This document shows positions 33,532 to 42,186 of a DNA stretch of 50,177 nucleotides, piece after piece. Position 1 is the stretch's first letter; each line of letters begins with the position of its first letter. The stretch spans positions 1 through 50,177 of the forward strand of contig JBBIOB010000020.1 in assembly GCA_037443565.1 (NCBI GenBank), in the 5' to 3' direction. Both the position numbers and the translations under genes were made by a program. Source of the DNA: Fervidifonticultor_A sp037443565 (GTDB lineage Bacteria > Sysuimicrobiota > Sysuimicrobiia > Sysuimicrobiales > Humicultoraceae). The notes under the pieces were generated by a model that was given only the letters and a program-made list of their open reading frames with translations, was not told the origin of the DNA and did not search any database.

Positions 33532-34404
33532 GTGGACGTCATATTGGCCAGGCATCAGGGGTTCTGCGGGGGCGTGCGGCGTGCGGTAGAGATGTCCGAG
33601 TCTGCGGCCCGCGAACACGCCGGCGGCGTGCAGACGTGGGGCCCGCTCATCCACAACCCGCAAGTTGTCGGCCGCCTCGAGGAGCAGGGCGTGGCGGTGG
33701 CCGAGGAGATGGATCACCTCGGCGGCGAGGCGTTCGTCGTGTCCGCCTACGGAGTCGAGCACGCGGTGCTGGAGGCGGCCGGGGCGCGAGGGATGAAGAT
33801 CGTCGACGCGACCTGCCCCGTGGTCACGCGCGCGCACTCTCTGGCCTTCAAGCTCGTCGAAGAGGGATATCAGATCATCGCCGTCGGCGACCACGGCCAT
33901 CCCGAGATGGTCACCTTGAAGGAAGCGCTCGGCGACAAGGTGACGGTCGTCCACACCCGCGAGGAGGCGGCAGGGGTCAAGCTGCGGGGCAGGATCGGCG
34001 TGGTGTCGCAGACCACCCAGTCCATGGAGAACTTCCGGCAGATCGTCGGCGACATCGCGCTGCGGACCAAGGAGATGAAGGTTGTCAACACCCTGTGCCC
34101 GGCCATCACCGTCCGCCAGGAAGAGGCCGAGGTGCTGATCGAGCAGGTCGACGCGCTCGTCGTCGTGGGCGGGCACCACAGCAGCAATACGACACGGCTG
34201 GCTGAGATCGGCCGCTCGCGCGGCCTGCCGACCTATCACATCGAGGTGGCCAGCGAGCTCGACCCGACCTGGTTTGTCGGCGTCCGGCGCGCCGGTGTGA
34301 TGTCGGGGGCGTCTACGCCCGACTGGACCATTGCCGAGGTAGTCCGCCGGCTCCAGGAGATCGGCGCCGCCGCGGAGGTACCCGCCGCACCCGTCGCCCC
34401 GTGA
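33532..34404 (+). CDS. ispH: 4-hydroxy-3-methylbut-2-enyl diphosphate reductase
   Basis: Last enzyme of the MEP isoprenoid pathway, reducing HMBPP to IPP and DMAPP with a [4Fe-4S] cluster. The three cluster cysteines are in GFCGGVRRA (Cys12), DATCPVVT (Cys95) and NTLCPAIT (Cys189). Conserved HGHPE (about 121-125) and substrate-contact motifs SQTTQS and GGHHSSNT are present. At 290 aa it is standard length. GTG 33532 follows a predicted promoter. It overlaps der as GTGA. Related genomes place it straight after plsC. Confidence 0.96.
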   Translation: MDVILARHQGFCGGVRRAVEMSESAAREHAGGVQTWGPLIHNPQVVGRLEEQGVAVAEEMDHLGGEAFVVSAYGVEHAVLEAAGARGMKIVDATCPVVTRAHSLAFKLVEEGYQIIAVGDHGHPEMVTLKEALGDKVTVVHTREEAAGVKLRGRIGVVSQTTQSMENFRQIVGDIALRTKEMKVVNTLCPAITVRQEEAEVLIEQVDALVVVGGHHSSNTTRLAEIGRSRGLPTYHIEVASELDPTWFVGVRRAGVMSGASTPDWTIAEVVRRLQEIGAAAEVPAAPVAP

Positions 34405-35747
34405 ACGGGCGGAGGGGCCTGCCGGTCGTGGCGATCATCGGCCGGCCCAACGTCGGCAAGTCCGCCCTCTTCAACCGGATCGTCCGCAAGCGGCTCGCCA
34501 TCGTGGAGGACGTGCCCGGCGTCACACGCGACCGGCTCTCCGCTGAGGCAGAGTGGGTGGGCCGCCGGTTCGCAGTCGTGGACACCGGCGGGCTGCTCTC
34601 GGGGCGCGCCGACGGCCTGCAGGCCCAGGTCCGGGCGCAGGCGCAGGCGGCCCTGGCCGATGCCGATGTCGTGCTGTTCCTGACCGATGCCCGCGATGGG
34701 GTCGTGCCCGAGGACGAGGCGATCGCGCAGCTCCTCCGCGAGGCGCGCGTGCCCGTGCTCCTGGCCGTCAACAAGGTGGACGATCCCGCGCACGACCCTG
34801 CGGCCCATGAGTTCTTCCGGCTGGGTCTCGGTGAGCCGTTCGCCGTCTCGGCCCACCACGGCCGGGGGATCGGCGACCTACTGGATGCTGCCGTGGCGCT
34901 GCTGCCTGAGGTCCTCCCCGTGACCGAGGCGGACGAACCAACCGCCGTGGCGGTCGTCGGGCGTCCCAACGTCGGCAAGTCCTCTTTGGTGAACGCGATG
35001 CTCGGCGAGCAGCGGGTGATCGTCGACGATGCGCCCGGCACCACGCGTGACGCGGTCGACTCGCTGTGCGAGCGCGGAGGGCGGCGCTATCTCATGATCG
35101 ACACCGCGGGGCTGCGGCGCCGGTCGAGGGTCGGCGCCGCGGTGGAAGTCTACAGCGCGGTGCGCGCGAGGCGGGCCATCGGCCGGGCCGACGTCGCGGT
35201 GCTGGTGCTCGATGCGACCGAGCCCCCGGCCGATCAGGACCAGCGCGTTGCGCGGGAGATTGCGCGCGCCGGGTGCGGGGTCGTCGTGGCGATAAACAAG
35301 TGGGATCGTGTCGCTGCGGCACTGCAGCCCGATCGCCGGCGCGAGCAGGCCGTGCGCCAGGCGCTCCGATTCCTCGACTACGCGCCGCTCGTGATGACGT
35401 CCGCCGTCAGGCACTGGGGCATCGATGAGCTGTTTCAGGCAATCGACACGGTGGCGGCGGCCCACCGGTTGCGGATCGGGACCGGTCCGCTGAACCGGAC
35501 GATCGGCCGGGCCGTCGAGGCCCATCAGCCGCCGGCCGACGCGTCCGGTCGGCGCCTGCGCCTGTACTACGCGACGCAGCCGGAGACGAAGCCGCCGACG
35601 GTCGTCCTGTTCGTGAACGAGCCGGGCCGCATGCCGGAAACCTACCGACGGTATCTCGAGCGCGCCATCCGCGACGAGTTCGGGCTCGTCGGCGTCCCTC
35701 TCCGGTTCGTGCTCCGGAGGCGGCGCGAGGGGGATGCGGCGTCGTGA
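34401..35747 (+). CDS. der: Ribosome-associated GTPase Der (EngA)
   Basis: 448 aa tandem GTPase needed for 50S ribosome maturation. Two G domains: first P-loop GRPNVGKS (14-21) with NKVD (124-127), second P-loop GRPNVGKS (187-194) with NKWD. Each switch region has DTGG or DTAG. A C-terminal KH-like domain (about 350-435) includes PPTVVLFVNEPGRMPETYRR. The start overlaps ispH by 4 nt. The call is secure because no other family has two adjacent TrmE-type G domains. Confidence 0.97.
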   Translation: MNGRRGLPVVAIIGRPNVGKSALFNRIVRKRLAIVEDVPGVTRDRLSAEAEWVGRRFAVVDTGGLLSGRADGLQAQVRAQAQAALADADVVLFLTDARDGVVPEDEAIAQLLREARVPVLLAVNKVDDPAHDPAAHEFFRLGLGEPFAVSAHHGRGIGDLLDAAVALLPEVLPVTEADEPTAVAVVGRPNVGKSSLVNAMLGEQRVIVDDAPGTTRDAVDSLCERGGRRYLMIDTAGLRRRSRVGAAVEVYSAVRARRAIGRADVAVLVLDATEPPADQDQRVAREIARAGCGVVVAINKWDRVAAALQPDRRREQAVRQALRFLDYAPLVMTSAVRHWGIDELFQAIDTVAAAHRLRIGTGPLNRTIGRAVEAHQPPADASGRRLRLYYATQPETKPPTVVLFVNEPGRMPETYRRYLERAIRDEFGLVGVPLRFVLRRRREGDAAS

Positions 35748-35780
35748 GCGCGCCCGCGACCGTCTGCGCCTCCAGACGTC

Positions 35781-36584
35781 ATGCCTGAGCTCCCCGAAGT
35801 CGAGACGGCGCGGCGGACCCTGGAACCGCTGGTGGTTGGCCGGCGCATCGAGCGCCTGGAGGTCCTGCGGCCGCAGGCGCTGCGCTCGCACACGCCGTCC
35901 GAGGCCCACCGGCTCCTCGCAGGCCGGGCGATCACCGGCATGGGACGCCGTGGGAAGGCGCTGCTGTTCCATCTCGGCGGCGGCTGGGTGCTGACGTTCC
36001 ACTATGCGCTATGGGGCGTGGTCCTGGTGAAGGAAGGCGCGGAGCCCGACGCGGGAACGGCCGTCCTCGCCCACCTCGACAGCGGCCGCGTCATCGAGTT
36101 CCGCGAGTTGCAGCTGAGTGGCCTGAATCTCTACCCAGAAGCAGACCTCGAGCGCGTGCCCTACTTCGCGGCGCTCGGCATCGACCCGCTCGACAGCGGC
36201 CTGACGTTCAGCCGGTTTCGCGAGCTGCTGGACGGCCGCGGGGCGCTCGCCGGCCAGCTGACGGATCAATCACGGCTGGCGGGCATCGGGAACCTCTGGG
36301 CGCAGGAGATCCTCTTCGCCGCGGGGCTGCGGCCCTCGCGCCGTGCACGGACGCTGTCCGCCGACGCCTGGCGGCGCCTCCATCGCGCCACGCGCTCGGT
36401 CCTGCGCCGCGCGGTGCGCTCCGGCGGGGAGCCCGAGTTCCTCGATGCCACCGGCCGCCGGGGCCGGTTCGCTCTGGCGGTCTACGGCCGCGGCGGCCGG
36501 CCGTGCCGCGCCTGTGGGACGAAGGTCGCCACCGGACGCGTGGGCGGCCGGCCTGCGTTCTACTGCCCGAGGTGCCAGAGATGA
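35781..36584 (+). CDS. mutM: Formamidopyrimidine-DNA glycosylase
   Basis: Removes oxidised purines such as 8-oxoguanine and cleaves the abasic site. MPELPEVETARRTLEPLV carries the catalytic Pro2 and Glu3. Lys in GRRGKALLF is the conserved Lys57-equivalent, and QSRLAGIGNLWAQEILF is the H2TH block. The C-terminal zinc finger CRACG...CPRC is intact (last 25 residues). 267 aa, normal length. Starts 33 nt after der. Nei is excluded by the QSRLAGIGN and zinc-finger spacing. Confidence 0.95.
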   Translation: MPELPEVETARRTLEPLVVGRRIERLEVLRPQALRSHTPSEAHRLLAGRAITGMGRRGKALLFHLGGGWVLTFHYALWGVVLVKEGAEPDAGTAVLAHLDSGRVIEFRELQLSGLNLYPEADLERVPYFAALGIDPLDSGLTFSRFRELLDGRGALAGQLTDQSRLAGIGNLWAQEILFAAGLRPSRRARTLSADAWRRLHRATRSVLRRAVRSGGEPEFLDATGRRGRFALAVYGRGGRPCRACGTKVATGRVGGRPAFYCPRCQR

Positions 36585-36606
36585 CGGCGGGTGGAGAGGA
36601 TAGCCC

Positions 36607-36960
36607 ATGAGTCCCAAGATGCCGACACCGGTGGAGATGGGGAGCATCACCGACCGGACGCTGCACATCACCTGGTCGGACGGCCACCGGTCGACGTACT
36701 CGTGGGCCAGGCTGCGGGCCTGCTGCCCCTGTGCGGCCTGCGTCGGCGAGTGGCGGTACCGCCCGCCACGGCTCCGGGTCGAGGGCCTGCCGGCGGATAT
36801 CCGCGCGATGGGGGTCTCGCGCGTCGGCGCCTACGCGCTGCGGTTCGAGTGGTCGGACGGGCACAACACCGGGTTGTACACGTTTGCGTCGCTGCGGAAC
36901 GAACTGTGCGAGTGCGAGCGGTGCTCGGCGCAGAGGGGGCAGAACACCCCTCGTGAGTGA
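36607..36960 (+). CDS. DUF971 family protein
   Basis: 117 aa. The family signature is visible: LHITWSDGHRSTYSWARLR, followed by the cysteine cluster CCPCAAC (about 40-46). A second half, LRFEWSDGHNTGLYTFASLR, ends in CECERC. These proteins resemble the N-terminal domain of gamma-butyrobetaine hydroxylase and may bind metal through the cysteines. In other bacteria they sit near iron-sulfur assembly genes; the function is unproven. A GGAGAGGA site precedes ATG 36607. It is the last gene before the tRNA. Confidence 0.85.
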   Translation: MSPKMPTPVEMGSITDRTLHITWSDGHRSTYSWARLRACCPCAACVGEWRYRPPRLRVEGLPADIRAMGVSRVGAYALRFEWSDGHNTGLYTFASLRNELCECERCSAQRGQNTPRE

Positions 36961-36974
36961 GCGCGTACCTGTGC

Positions 36975-36980
36975 TATACT
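36975..36980 (+). promoter_or_regulatory. -10 element of the tRNA-Pro promoter
   Basis: TATACT, one base from the consensus, 13 bp before the tRNA. The matching -35 position (36952-36957, CGTGAG) is poor. Confidence 0.5.
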
Positions 36981-36993
36981 CCTCATCAGACGT

Positions 36994-37070
36994 CGGGCCG
37001 TAGCGCAGCTTGGTAGCGCGCCTGAATGGGGTTCAGGAGGTCGCCGGTTCAAGTCCGGCCGGCCCGACCA
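36994..37070 (+). tRNA. tRNA-Pro, anticodon GGG
   Basis: 77-nt cloverleaf. The acceptor stem CGGGCCG pairs with CGGCCCG. The D arm is GCGC...GCGC. The anticodon stem CCTGA/TCAGG encloses loop ATGGGGT, so the anticodon is GGG (37028-37030), reading CCC and CCU. T stem GCCGG/CCGGC with TTCAAGT. The 3' CCA is encoded (37068-37070). A GGG proline tRNA suits a high-GC genome. Confidence 0.97.
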
Positions 37071-37084
37071 GCCGCAAACGCAGA

Positions 37085-37108
37085 CAGGGAGCGGAATTCC
37101 GCTCCCTG
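37085..37108. terminator. Perfect 24-nt palindrome after tRNA-Pro, likely bidirectional terminator
   Basis: CAGGGAGCGGAA followed by its exact reverse complement (37097-37108). The RNA would form a long stem between the tRNA on the plus strand and the convergent gene ending at 37158. Downstream T residues (CTCCTGTTGT) are few on the plus side. It contains an EcoRI-type GAATTC centre, incidental. Confidence 0.65.
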
Positions 37109-37157
37109 CTCCTGTTGTAGCCCTCAGGCCTGGGGCCGTGGCTCGGTACGTTCTCGG

Positions 37158-37967
37158 CTACGGCAGCTTGAAGTGCACCGTGGCCGTCCACCCACCCCAG
37201 TACATCGTGCACGGACAGGGAGTTGATCCGACGGCGGTGGTGCTCCAGTTGATCGACCGCCAGCCGATCTCTCCAGCGACCATCGGGGTGAACCAGCGGC
37301 CCAGCGCCACGGTGAAGTCGCTCACCGCCGCCGTGCCGTCCGGCGGATCTTGGATGCCAAACGCTGAGTGCGAGACCGACCAGTTTCCGAACGCTGCCGA
37401 GCCAAACAGGTACCACTGCCCCTCGCTGCCGAAGGGCAGGTTGAGATCCAGCCCGAACCGCAGGCCCCGCGCGTCGAGCTTCCGTGTCCCGCCGCCCAGG
37501 TCCACCTCAAGGCCGCCGTAGCCGTAGCCCGCGAACACCGTCGCCTGTGCGCCGGGGAACGTCGCCTGCAGTCCCGACAGCGGCAGGATGTAGTGAACGT
37601 TCGCCGAGAAGAACCGGTTCGTACCCGGCGACATGCCGAACCCACCCTCTCCATCAATCAGGTTGGCCATCGAGCCGGTGTCAAACGCCGCGCTGAACAG
37701 AAATCTGCCCCTGGGGCGAGTCCGGTACTCGAAGCCGTAGAGCACCGAATCCCAGACGATGTTGCCCGGGGCCAAGCTGTCGAGGTACCCTTGCCTGCCG
37801 GCACGCTCTAACTCGATATTATTCGGGTACTCTCCGATCATGGACGTGCCCTGCGGCGTGGCCCACAGCCTCAGCCGCAGCGACTGAGCTTCAGCTGTGT
37901 CGATTGCCAATGTGAGAATGGAGAATACCAGGGCGAGCACCGTCGCGATCGTATAGAACCTGCGCAC
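37158..37967 (-). CDS. Probable exported beta-barrel/outer surface protein, unknown
   Basis: 269 aa. GTG 37967 has a GGGAGGTG site upstream; the longer open frame overlaps a DinB remnant. Signal peptide residues 1-27 (TIATVLALVFSILTLAI, AEAQ). The rest is rich in alternating hydrophobic strands ending in aromatic residues (YGFEYRTRPRGRFLFSAAF, LRFGLDLNLPFG, WTATVHFKLP), and it ends in a strand as OmpA/OmpW-like barrels do. No specific family recognised. GC looks lower than in core genes. Convergent with the tRNA. Confidence 0.62.
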   Translation of the reverse strand: MRRFYTIATVLALVFSILTLAIDTAEAQSLRLRLWATPQGTSMIGEYPNNIELERAGRQGYLDSLAPGNIVWDSVLYGFEYRTRPRGRFLFSAAFDTGSMANLIDGEGGFGMSPGTNRFFSANVHYILPLSGLQATFPGAQATVFAGYGYGGLEVDLGGGTRKLDARGLRFGLDLNLPFGSEGQWYLFGSAAFGNWSVSHSAFGIQDPPDGTAAVSDFTVALGRWFTPMVAGEIGWRSINWSTTAVGSTPCPCTMYWGGWTATVHFKLP

Positions 37968-38051
37968 CGCACACCTCCCGGGGCCTAAACTGGGAGGCTC
38001 CGTCGGCAGTCCGGTGTGATTTCCTCTCGATGCACGACGCGGCGGCCAGCA

Positions 38052-38115
38052 GATGAGCTGCCCGGTCTGGTGGGCATTATGGTCGGCCGCCAGCAGCGCC
38101 TTCGAGGATACGCGA
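38052..38115 (-). pseudogene. DinB-family gene fragment
   Basis: The stretch reads ALLAADHNAHQTGQLI, matching ALLVADHNAYHIGQLI in the intact DinB gene 1.4 kb upstream (39495-39980). About 40 of 49 bases are alike. A short RIL in another frame precedes it, matching ARILHGDG of the intact copy, so about 20 nt appear deleted between. Only the metal-binding helix remains; no start or full domain exists. The rest of 37968-38280 holds nothing I can identify. Confidence 0.7.
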
Positions 38116-38280
38116 GAGTGGGCCCCCCTGGCGTTCGCTGGCCAGGCGACGAGGGGGCGACTCGCGCCCTGTCCCCAGTCCCCGCGTGGACGCACGTGCT
38201 GGCCCCAGGAAGGCGACACCAGGATGCCTCCGTACGCTCATCGCGATTCACGGGCTCCCCGAGAGCGTCTCAGTGTGCGA

Positions 38281-39498
38281 TCACTCGGCAGCCCACGCTC
38301 GATGCTCGCTTGTCGCGCACCGAAGTCGCCACCAGAAGACACCGGTCGCCATGGCAGTCGCCACTATGGACGATAGGATCGTCATCTCACGCGTTGGGAG
38401 AGGGTACCGTGCGTAGAGGTGGTGAAGGCTCGCCAGAAAGGCCGCGATCAGCACACCGGATACCTGCCTTGGACTGAGCGGAGTCTCATCGAGAAGTCTT
38501 CCCAGAACGAAGTAGAACGTGACAAATGCCGGTGCCATGAGTCTTTCCAGATCAAGCCCGAAGAACGTGGACCCCACTGTCAGCGCGTATAGCAGGAGCA
38601 GGTGATTTGCCCTCCTCAGGATTTTCCAGGTTCTGTCGAAACGGAGTAGGGGCAGAAGCGAGACAGGGGCGAACGCCAGCACCAGTAGTCTGAGCCACGC
38701 CTGAGGCTGCAGTGCCTTGTGTCCGTATGTCGAAGCCGCGCTTGCATAGTAGAGCGGCGATGCGCCGTGCGCGTTGACCGCCAGGGCAAGCGTCAGCAGG
38801 ACCAGAGTGGCCGGCACCAGCGAGAGCAAGAGCGCCCTTCGCTCAGCCTGCCAACGGCCAGACTCGAGCAGGTGCACGAGAGCGACGAGGGGCATGAGGA
38901 CGATGATCTCCCGTGTGAGAACGCCGAGGGCAAGGACCAGGCCGAATGCTGGCCAACTCCCCGCGTAGACTGACCCCAGCAGGAGCACGACCCAGAGCAG
39001 CGAGAGGAGGTCGTTTATCTGGTAGTAGTCCCAGATCATGAACCCGAACAATCCCTTGTTGAAGATCAGCAGGACCGCGGCGAGGGTCGCACTTTGGGGG
39101 CTCACTCCCAACCTGCGGAGTACCAGATACAACATCAAGGGTACGAGCAGAGCCGCACCCAGTGTCAGGAGCAGGAACGCGGAGTCCCTGTTCAGGGGGA
39201 GAACGCCCGACAAGTACGGGCCCAGGACCCGATAGACAAAGGGGGGCGGCACGTCAAGCGCGAGCCCCGGCGCGGCATCGGCCATTCTCCGGTACAGATG
39301 CAGATCCCATCCTGCGAACCGCGCCGAGTCGGGCTCGATGCGTCCGCATAAGGGGATCATGACGAGGCATGCGAGGAAGATCACGAGGATGTAGGAGGCA
39401 GGTTTACCGGCGGCGCGTTTCTGGAGTGTCAGGAGGGTGTGGGACAGCGGGGCTGTCAAGCCATGGTCCGTCTTGCGTGCATCTGAGTTCGATGTCAA
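38281..39498 (-). CDS. Polytopic membrane protein, possibly GT-C glycosyltransferase-like
   Basis: 405 aa from TTG 39498, which overlaps the DinB stop (TTGA); TTG 39459 is the alternative. About ten hydrophobic segments, the first at SYILVIFLACLVMIPLCG. The first loop has an acidic-aromatic motif (EPDSARFAGWDLHLYRRMAD) that recalls the catalytic loop of GT-C transferases. Later ones read LLLLTLGAALLVPLMLYLV and so on. No family assigned with confidence. GC and codon choice appear lower than neighbours (more AGG and AGC), hinting at transfer. Downstream of DinB in the same direction. Confidence 0.62.
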   Translation of the reverse strand: MTSNSDARKTDHGLTAPLSHTLLTLQKRAAGKPASYILVIFLACLVMIPLCGRIEPDSARFAGWDLHLYRRMADAAPGLALDVPPPFVYRVLGPYLSGVLPLNRDSAFLLLTLGAALLVPLMLYLVLRRLGVSPQSATLAAVLLIFNKGLFGFMIWDYYQINDLLSLLWVVLLLGSVYAGSWPAFGLVLALGVLTREIIVLMPLVALVHLLESGRWQAERRALLLSLVPATLVLLTLALAVNAHGASPLYYASAASTYGHKALQPQAWLRLLVLAFAPVSLLPLLRFDRTWKILRRANHLLLLYALTVGSTFFGLDLERLMAPAFVTFYFVLGRLLDETPLSPRQVSGVLIAAFLASLHHLYARYPLPTREMTILSSIVATAMATGVFWWRLRCATSEHRAWAAE

Positions 39499-39980
39499 TC
39501 CTTCCACGCCCCCAGCTGCCGCCGGACGACGATGAGCTGGCCGATGTGGTAGGCGTTGTGGTCGGCGACCAGCAGGGCCTCCCGCAGGATCGTCTGGCCG
39601 TCGCCGTGCAGGATCCTGGCGTAGAGGTTGGTCGTGGGACTCTGCACCAGCCGCATCATCGCTTGGTGGTCGCGGCGGAACGCCGCGAGCGTGCGGGTCC
39701 ACGCCCCGGGGCGAGGCGGACTCGGGCTCCCGGGCCAGTAGCCTGCAGGCCACTGGGGAGACACGTGCATGGGGTTACGGCTGAACTCGAGGATGTCCCA
39801 CTGGGCAATGCGCATGTGCTCGACCAGCTCCCAGGGAGAGTAGGGAAGGCCCTTGGGCCGGACGCCCCGCAGCCTCGCGGGCAACCGTGCCACGGCCCGG
39901 TCGAACGGCGCGTGCGCGTTGCCGCCACCCAGCAGCCACATCAGATGGGCTCGGACAGCCCTGTCCTCAACCGATGCCAT
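39495..39980 (-). CDS. DinB/YfiT-like four-helix metal-binding protein
   Basis: 161 aa from ATG 39980. The longer open frame upstream overlaps namZ and has no homology. The DinB-superfamily metal site is visible as a His in LVEHMRIAQWDILEF (about 50-64) and two in ADHNAYHIGQLIVVRRQLG (near the C-terminus). Members bind zinc or nickel; many are thiol-dependent transferases or of unknown role. A partial copy lies at 38052-38115. It follows namZ by 53 nt. Confidence 0.83.
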   Translation of the reverse strand: MASVEDRAVRAHLMWLLGGGNAHAPFDRAVARLPARLRGVRPKGLPYSPWELVEHMRIAQWDILEFSRNPMHVSPQWPAGYWPGSPSPPRPGAWTRTLAAFRRDHQAMMRLVQSPTTNLYARILHGDGQTILREALLVADHNAYHIGQLIVVRRQLGAWKD

Positions 39981-40033
39981 CGAGACACCGCCCTCGTGAG
40001 GCGTGGGGTGTACGCCGGTCGCGCCCCCTTGGA

Positions 40034-41302
40034 TTACGGGTACAGCAGATGCCGTTGGCGGAGGGCGCGGAAGCGCTCGAGGCCGGGCTGCCACCCCGCG
40101 ACGATGCGCGAGGCCGGATCGCCGCGCTGCAGCGCCAGGCGCAGGCTCTTCGTTCCCCAGACCAGGTCGAACACGTACGGGCCCCGCCTCGGCTGCGTGA
40201 AGGCGAACCGGTCTCCGTGCAGTTGGCGAATCTCCGCCAGGATGTACACGATTGTCGTCGACGGCGCAAACCGCGCCGGGTCGGTGACGTGCAGTCGGAC
40301 GCCGTGCCACACGCGCCCGGTTCTGGGATGGGGGATGGCCGACGGCGTGAACCGCACACCGGGGAGGCCGTGGCCGTTGAGCCGCTCGGCCAGCCGCGGC
40401 CCGTCGATCCAGGGCGCCAGGATCGCGCGGAATCGCGACTCGGTCGCCACGCCGTTCCAGAGGTTCGTGCCGTCGACGGGTCCGGTGGCGGCATAGTAGA
40501 AGGGCTCTTCGGGTCCGGTGATCCCGGGCGAGGGGTTCCGCCACGGCAGACCGGTGTCGGTCCAGGTCATCGTTCGGTGCCAGCCGCGCATCGGGACCAC
40601 CGTGAGCTTCGCGCCGATCCCGAAGGCATCGTTGTAGAGCCGGGCCAGCTCTCCGATGGTCATGCCGAAGACGTAGGGGATGGAGTACATGCCGATGAAT
40701 GACCGAAACTCGGGTTCCAGCACCGGGCCGTCGGTGACCAGACCGCCCATCGGGTTCGGCCGGTCGAGGATCACCACGGCCTTGCCGGCCTCGCGCGCCG
40801 CGAGCATCACGTGCGCCATCGTCGAGGTGTATGTGTAGGGACGCACGCCTACATCTTGAAGATCCACCACCAGGGCGTCGACGCGCGCCAGCATCTGACG
40901 TGTCGGCCTGAACGTGCCGCCGTAGAGGCTGTAAACCGGCGTGCGGCCCGGGATCGTCGGCACCCGCTGTCCTGCGTCGTACGTGCCGTCGATACCGTGC
41001 TCGGGCGCGAACAGGGCGGTGACGCGCAGGCCCGGCGCGTTGGCGAGCGCCGAGGCCGACAGGGTTCCCTCGGCCGTGATCCCCGCGTGATGCGTGACGA
41101 CACCGAGCCGCTGTCCGGCCAGCGCGTTGGGATCGCCGAGGGCCACGTCGACGCCCAGTGCCACAGAGGGGGACTGCGCGGCTGCGTGGGGTGAGAACAG
41201 CGCGGTGGCGATGAGCACGGTGCTGACCACGAGGAGAAAGCGCCGGGGCCACGACGTGGCTGGCGGGAACCGGCGGTCCTGGCCAGGCCCGGGCGCTGGC
41301 AT
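40034..41302 (-). CDS. namZ: Exo-beta-N-acetylmuramidase (DUF1343/NamZ family)
   Basis: 422 aa exported enzyme. Signal peptide about residues 20-43 (FLLVVSTVLIATALF, AAAQ). DUF1343 blocks: RLGVVTHHAGI (about 65-75), TALFAPEHGIDGTYDAGQ (about 95-112), VDLQDVGVRPYTYTSTM, VILDRPNPMGG and EEPFYYAATGPVDGTNLW. NamZ enzymes remove terminal MurNAc from peptidoglycan fragments. Its start overlaps the M23 gene stop by one base (TAATG), so wall endopeptidase and muramidase are coupled. Confidence 0.9.
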   Translation of the reverse strand: MPAPGPGQDRRFPPATSWPRRFLLVVSTVLIATALFSPHAAAQSPSVALGVDVALGDPNALAGQRLGVVTHHAGITAEGTLSASALANAPGLRVTALFAPEHGIDGTYDAGQRVPTIPGRTPVYSLYGGTFRPTRQMLARVDALVVDLQDVGVRPYTYTSTMAHVMLAAREAGKAVVILDRPNPMGGLVTDGPVLEPEFRSFIGMYSIPYVFGMTIGELARLYNDAFGIGAKLTVVPMRGWHRTMTWTDTGLPWRNPSPGITGPEEPFYYAATGPVDGTNLWNGVATESRFRAILAPWIDGPRLAERLNGHGLPGVRFTPSAIPHPRTGRVWHGVRLHVTDPARFAPSTTIVYILAEIRQLHGDRFAFTQPRRGPYVFDLVWGTKSLRLALQRGDPASRIVAGWQPGLERFRALRQRHLLYP

Positions 41303-42186
41303 TACTGCGCCGTCCAGTGCATGGGATCGACGCGTACGCCGTTGGCGCGAAGCCCCCAGTGCAGATGTGGTCCGGTGGCAAGGCCGGTGCTGCCCACGCG
41401 CCCCACGATGTCACCTCTGCTGACATGCTGTCCTGCGCGCACGTTGATCGCCGACATGTGAAGGTATGACGTGATGACACCCAGGCCGTGGTCGACGAGC
41501 ACCGCGTTGCCGCTGAGCGGCAGCGCCTCGGCGAGCCGCACGATCCCGGTGGCGGCCGCCCGTACCGGAGTACCTTCGGCGGCAGCGATGTCGACGCCTC
41601 CATGGAACCCGCGGACTTGGTCGTGGTACACGCTCAGCACGCCGTACGGTGACGACACCGGGCCCTCCACGGGAACCGCCAGAGGCCCGGTCCAGAGCTG
41701 CTCGGGGTGCAGCACGCGCAGGGCGGCTGCGACCCGCCGGCGTTCCTCGGCGGCGGCCTCGGGCGAGAGCAGCAGGCGCCGGTCGGGATCAAACGTCAGG
41801 CGCCGGGTGGCAAAGGCCACGCGCGTCACAGTGATCTCCGCCCGGGCGGACAGCGGTGTGCCGCCGGATCCGGTGGCCTCTGCGACGATGAGGTGCCGCC
41901 CCGGCGTGGTCAGGGGATCTGTGCCCACAATGGTACGCCAAATCCGGGTCCCTGCGGGGTACACCGGCCACGCGCGGTTGGAGAAGCGCACCCTGACCTG
42001 CTGGGCGGTCGAGGCCGACCGAACGTGGACCTCGACCGTTCCGCCCTGGGGCACCGTGGTCGCCGATACGCGCAGGTCGAGGGGGTGCCCCGCGGCACCG
42101 GCGTCGGGGGTCCAGCCGACCGCGAGCCAGACCGCCAACGTACCGACGAGCAGACGCTGCGCGAGCCGGCTACCGCCCATCGACAA
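41302..42186 (-). CDS. M23-family (LytM-type) peptidoglycan endopeptidase
   Basis: 294 aa. Signal peptide residues 1-31 (LLVGTLAVWLAVG). An Ig-like or beta domain at about 32-120 precedes the catalytic domain. LytM motifs: FHGGVDIAAAEGTPV (His and Asp, about 195-209), GNAVLVDHGLGVITSYLHMS, and TGLATGPHLHWGLR with the HxH pair (about 272-285). All zinc ligands are present, so it is probably active rather than degenerate. It cleaves stem-peptide crosslinks. It overlaps the DUF72 gene by 17 nt. Confidence 0.92.
   Translation of the reverse strand: MSMGGSRLAQRLLVGTLAVWLAVGWTPDAGAAGHPLDLRVSATTVPQGGTVEVHVRSASTAQQVRVRFSNRAWPVYPAGTRIWRTIVGTDPLTTPGRHLIVAEATGSGGTPLSARAEITVTRVAFATRRLTFDPDRRLLLSPEAAAEERRRVAAALRVLHPEQLWTGPLAVPVEGPVSSPYGVLSVYHDQVRGFHGGVDIAAAEGTPVRAAATGIVRLAEALPLSGNAVLVDHGLGVITSYLHMSAINVRAGQHVSRGDIVGRVGSTGLATGPHLHWGLRANGVRVDPMHWTAQ

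Noticed and set aside
40000..41603. Very long open frame extending upstream of the DinB gene
   Set aside because: It runs antiparallel-free over namZ in another frame with proline/arginine-rich composition; only the last 161 residues have homology.
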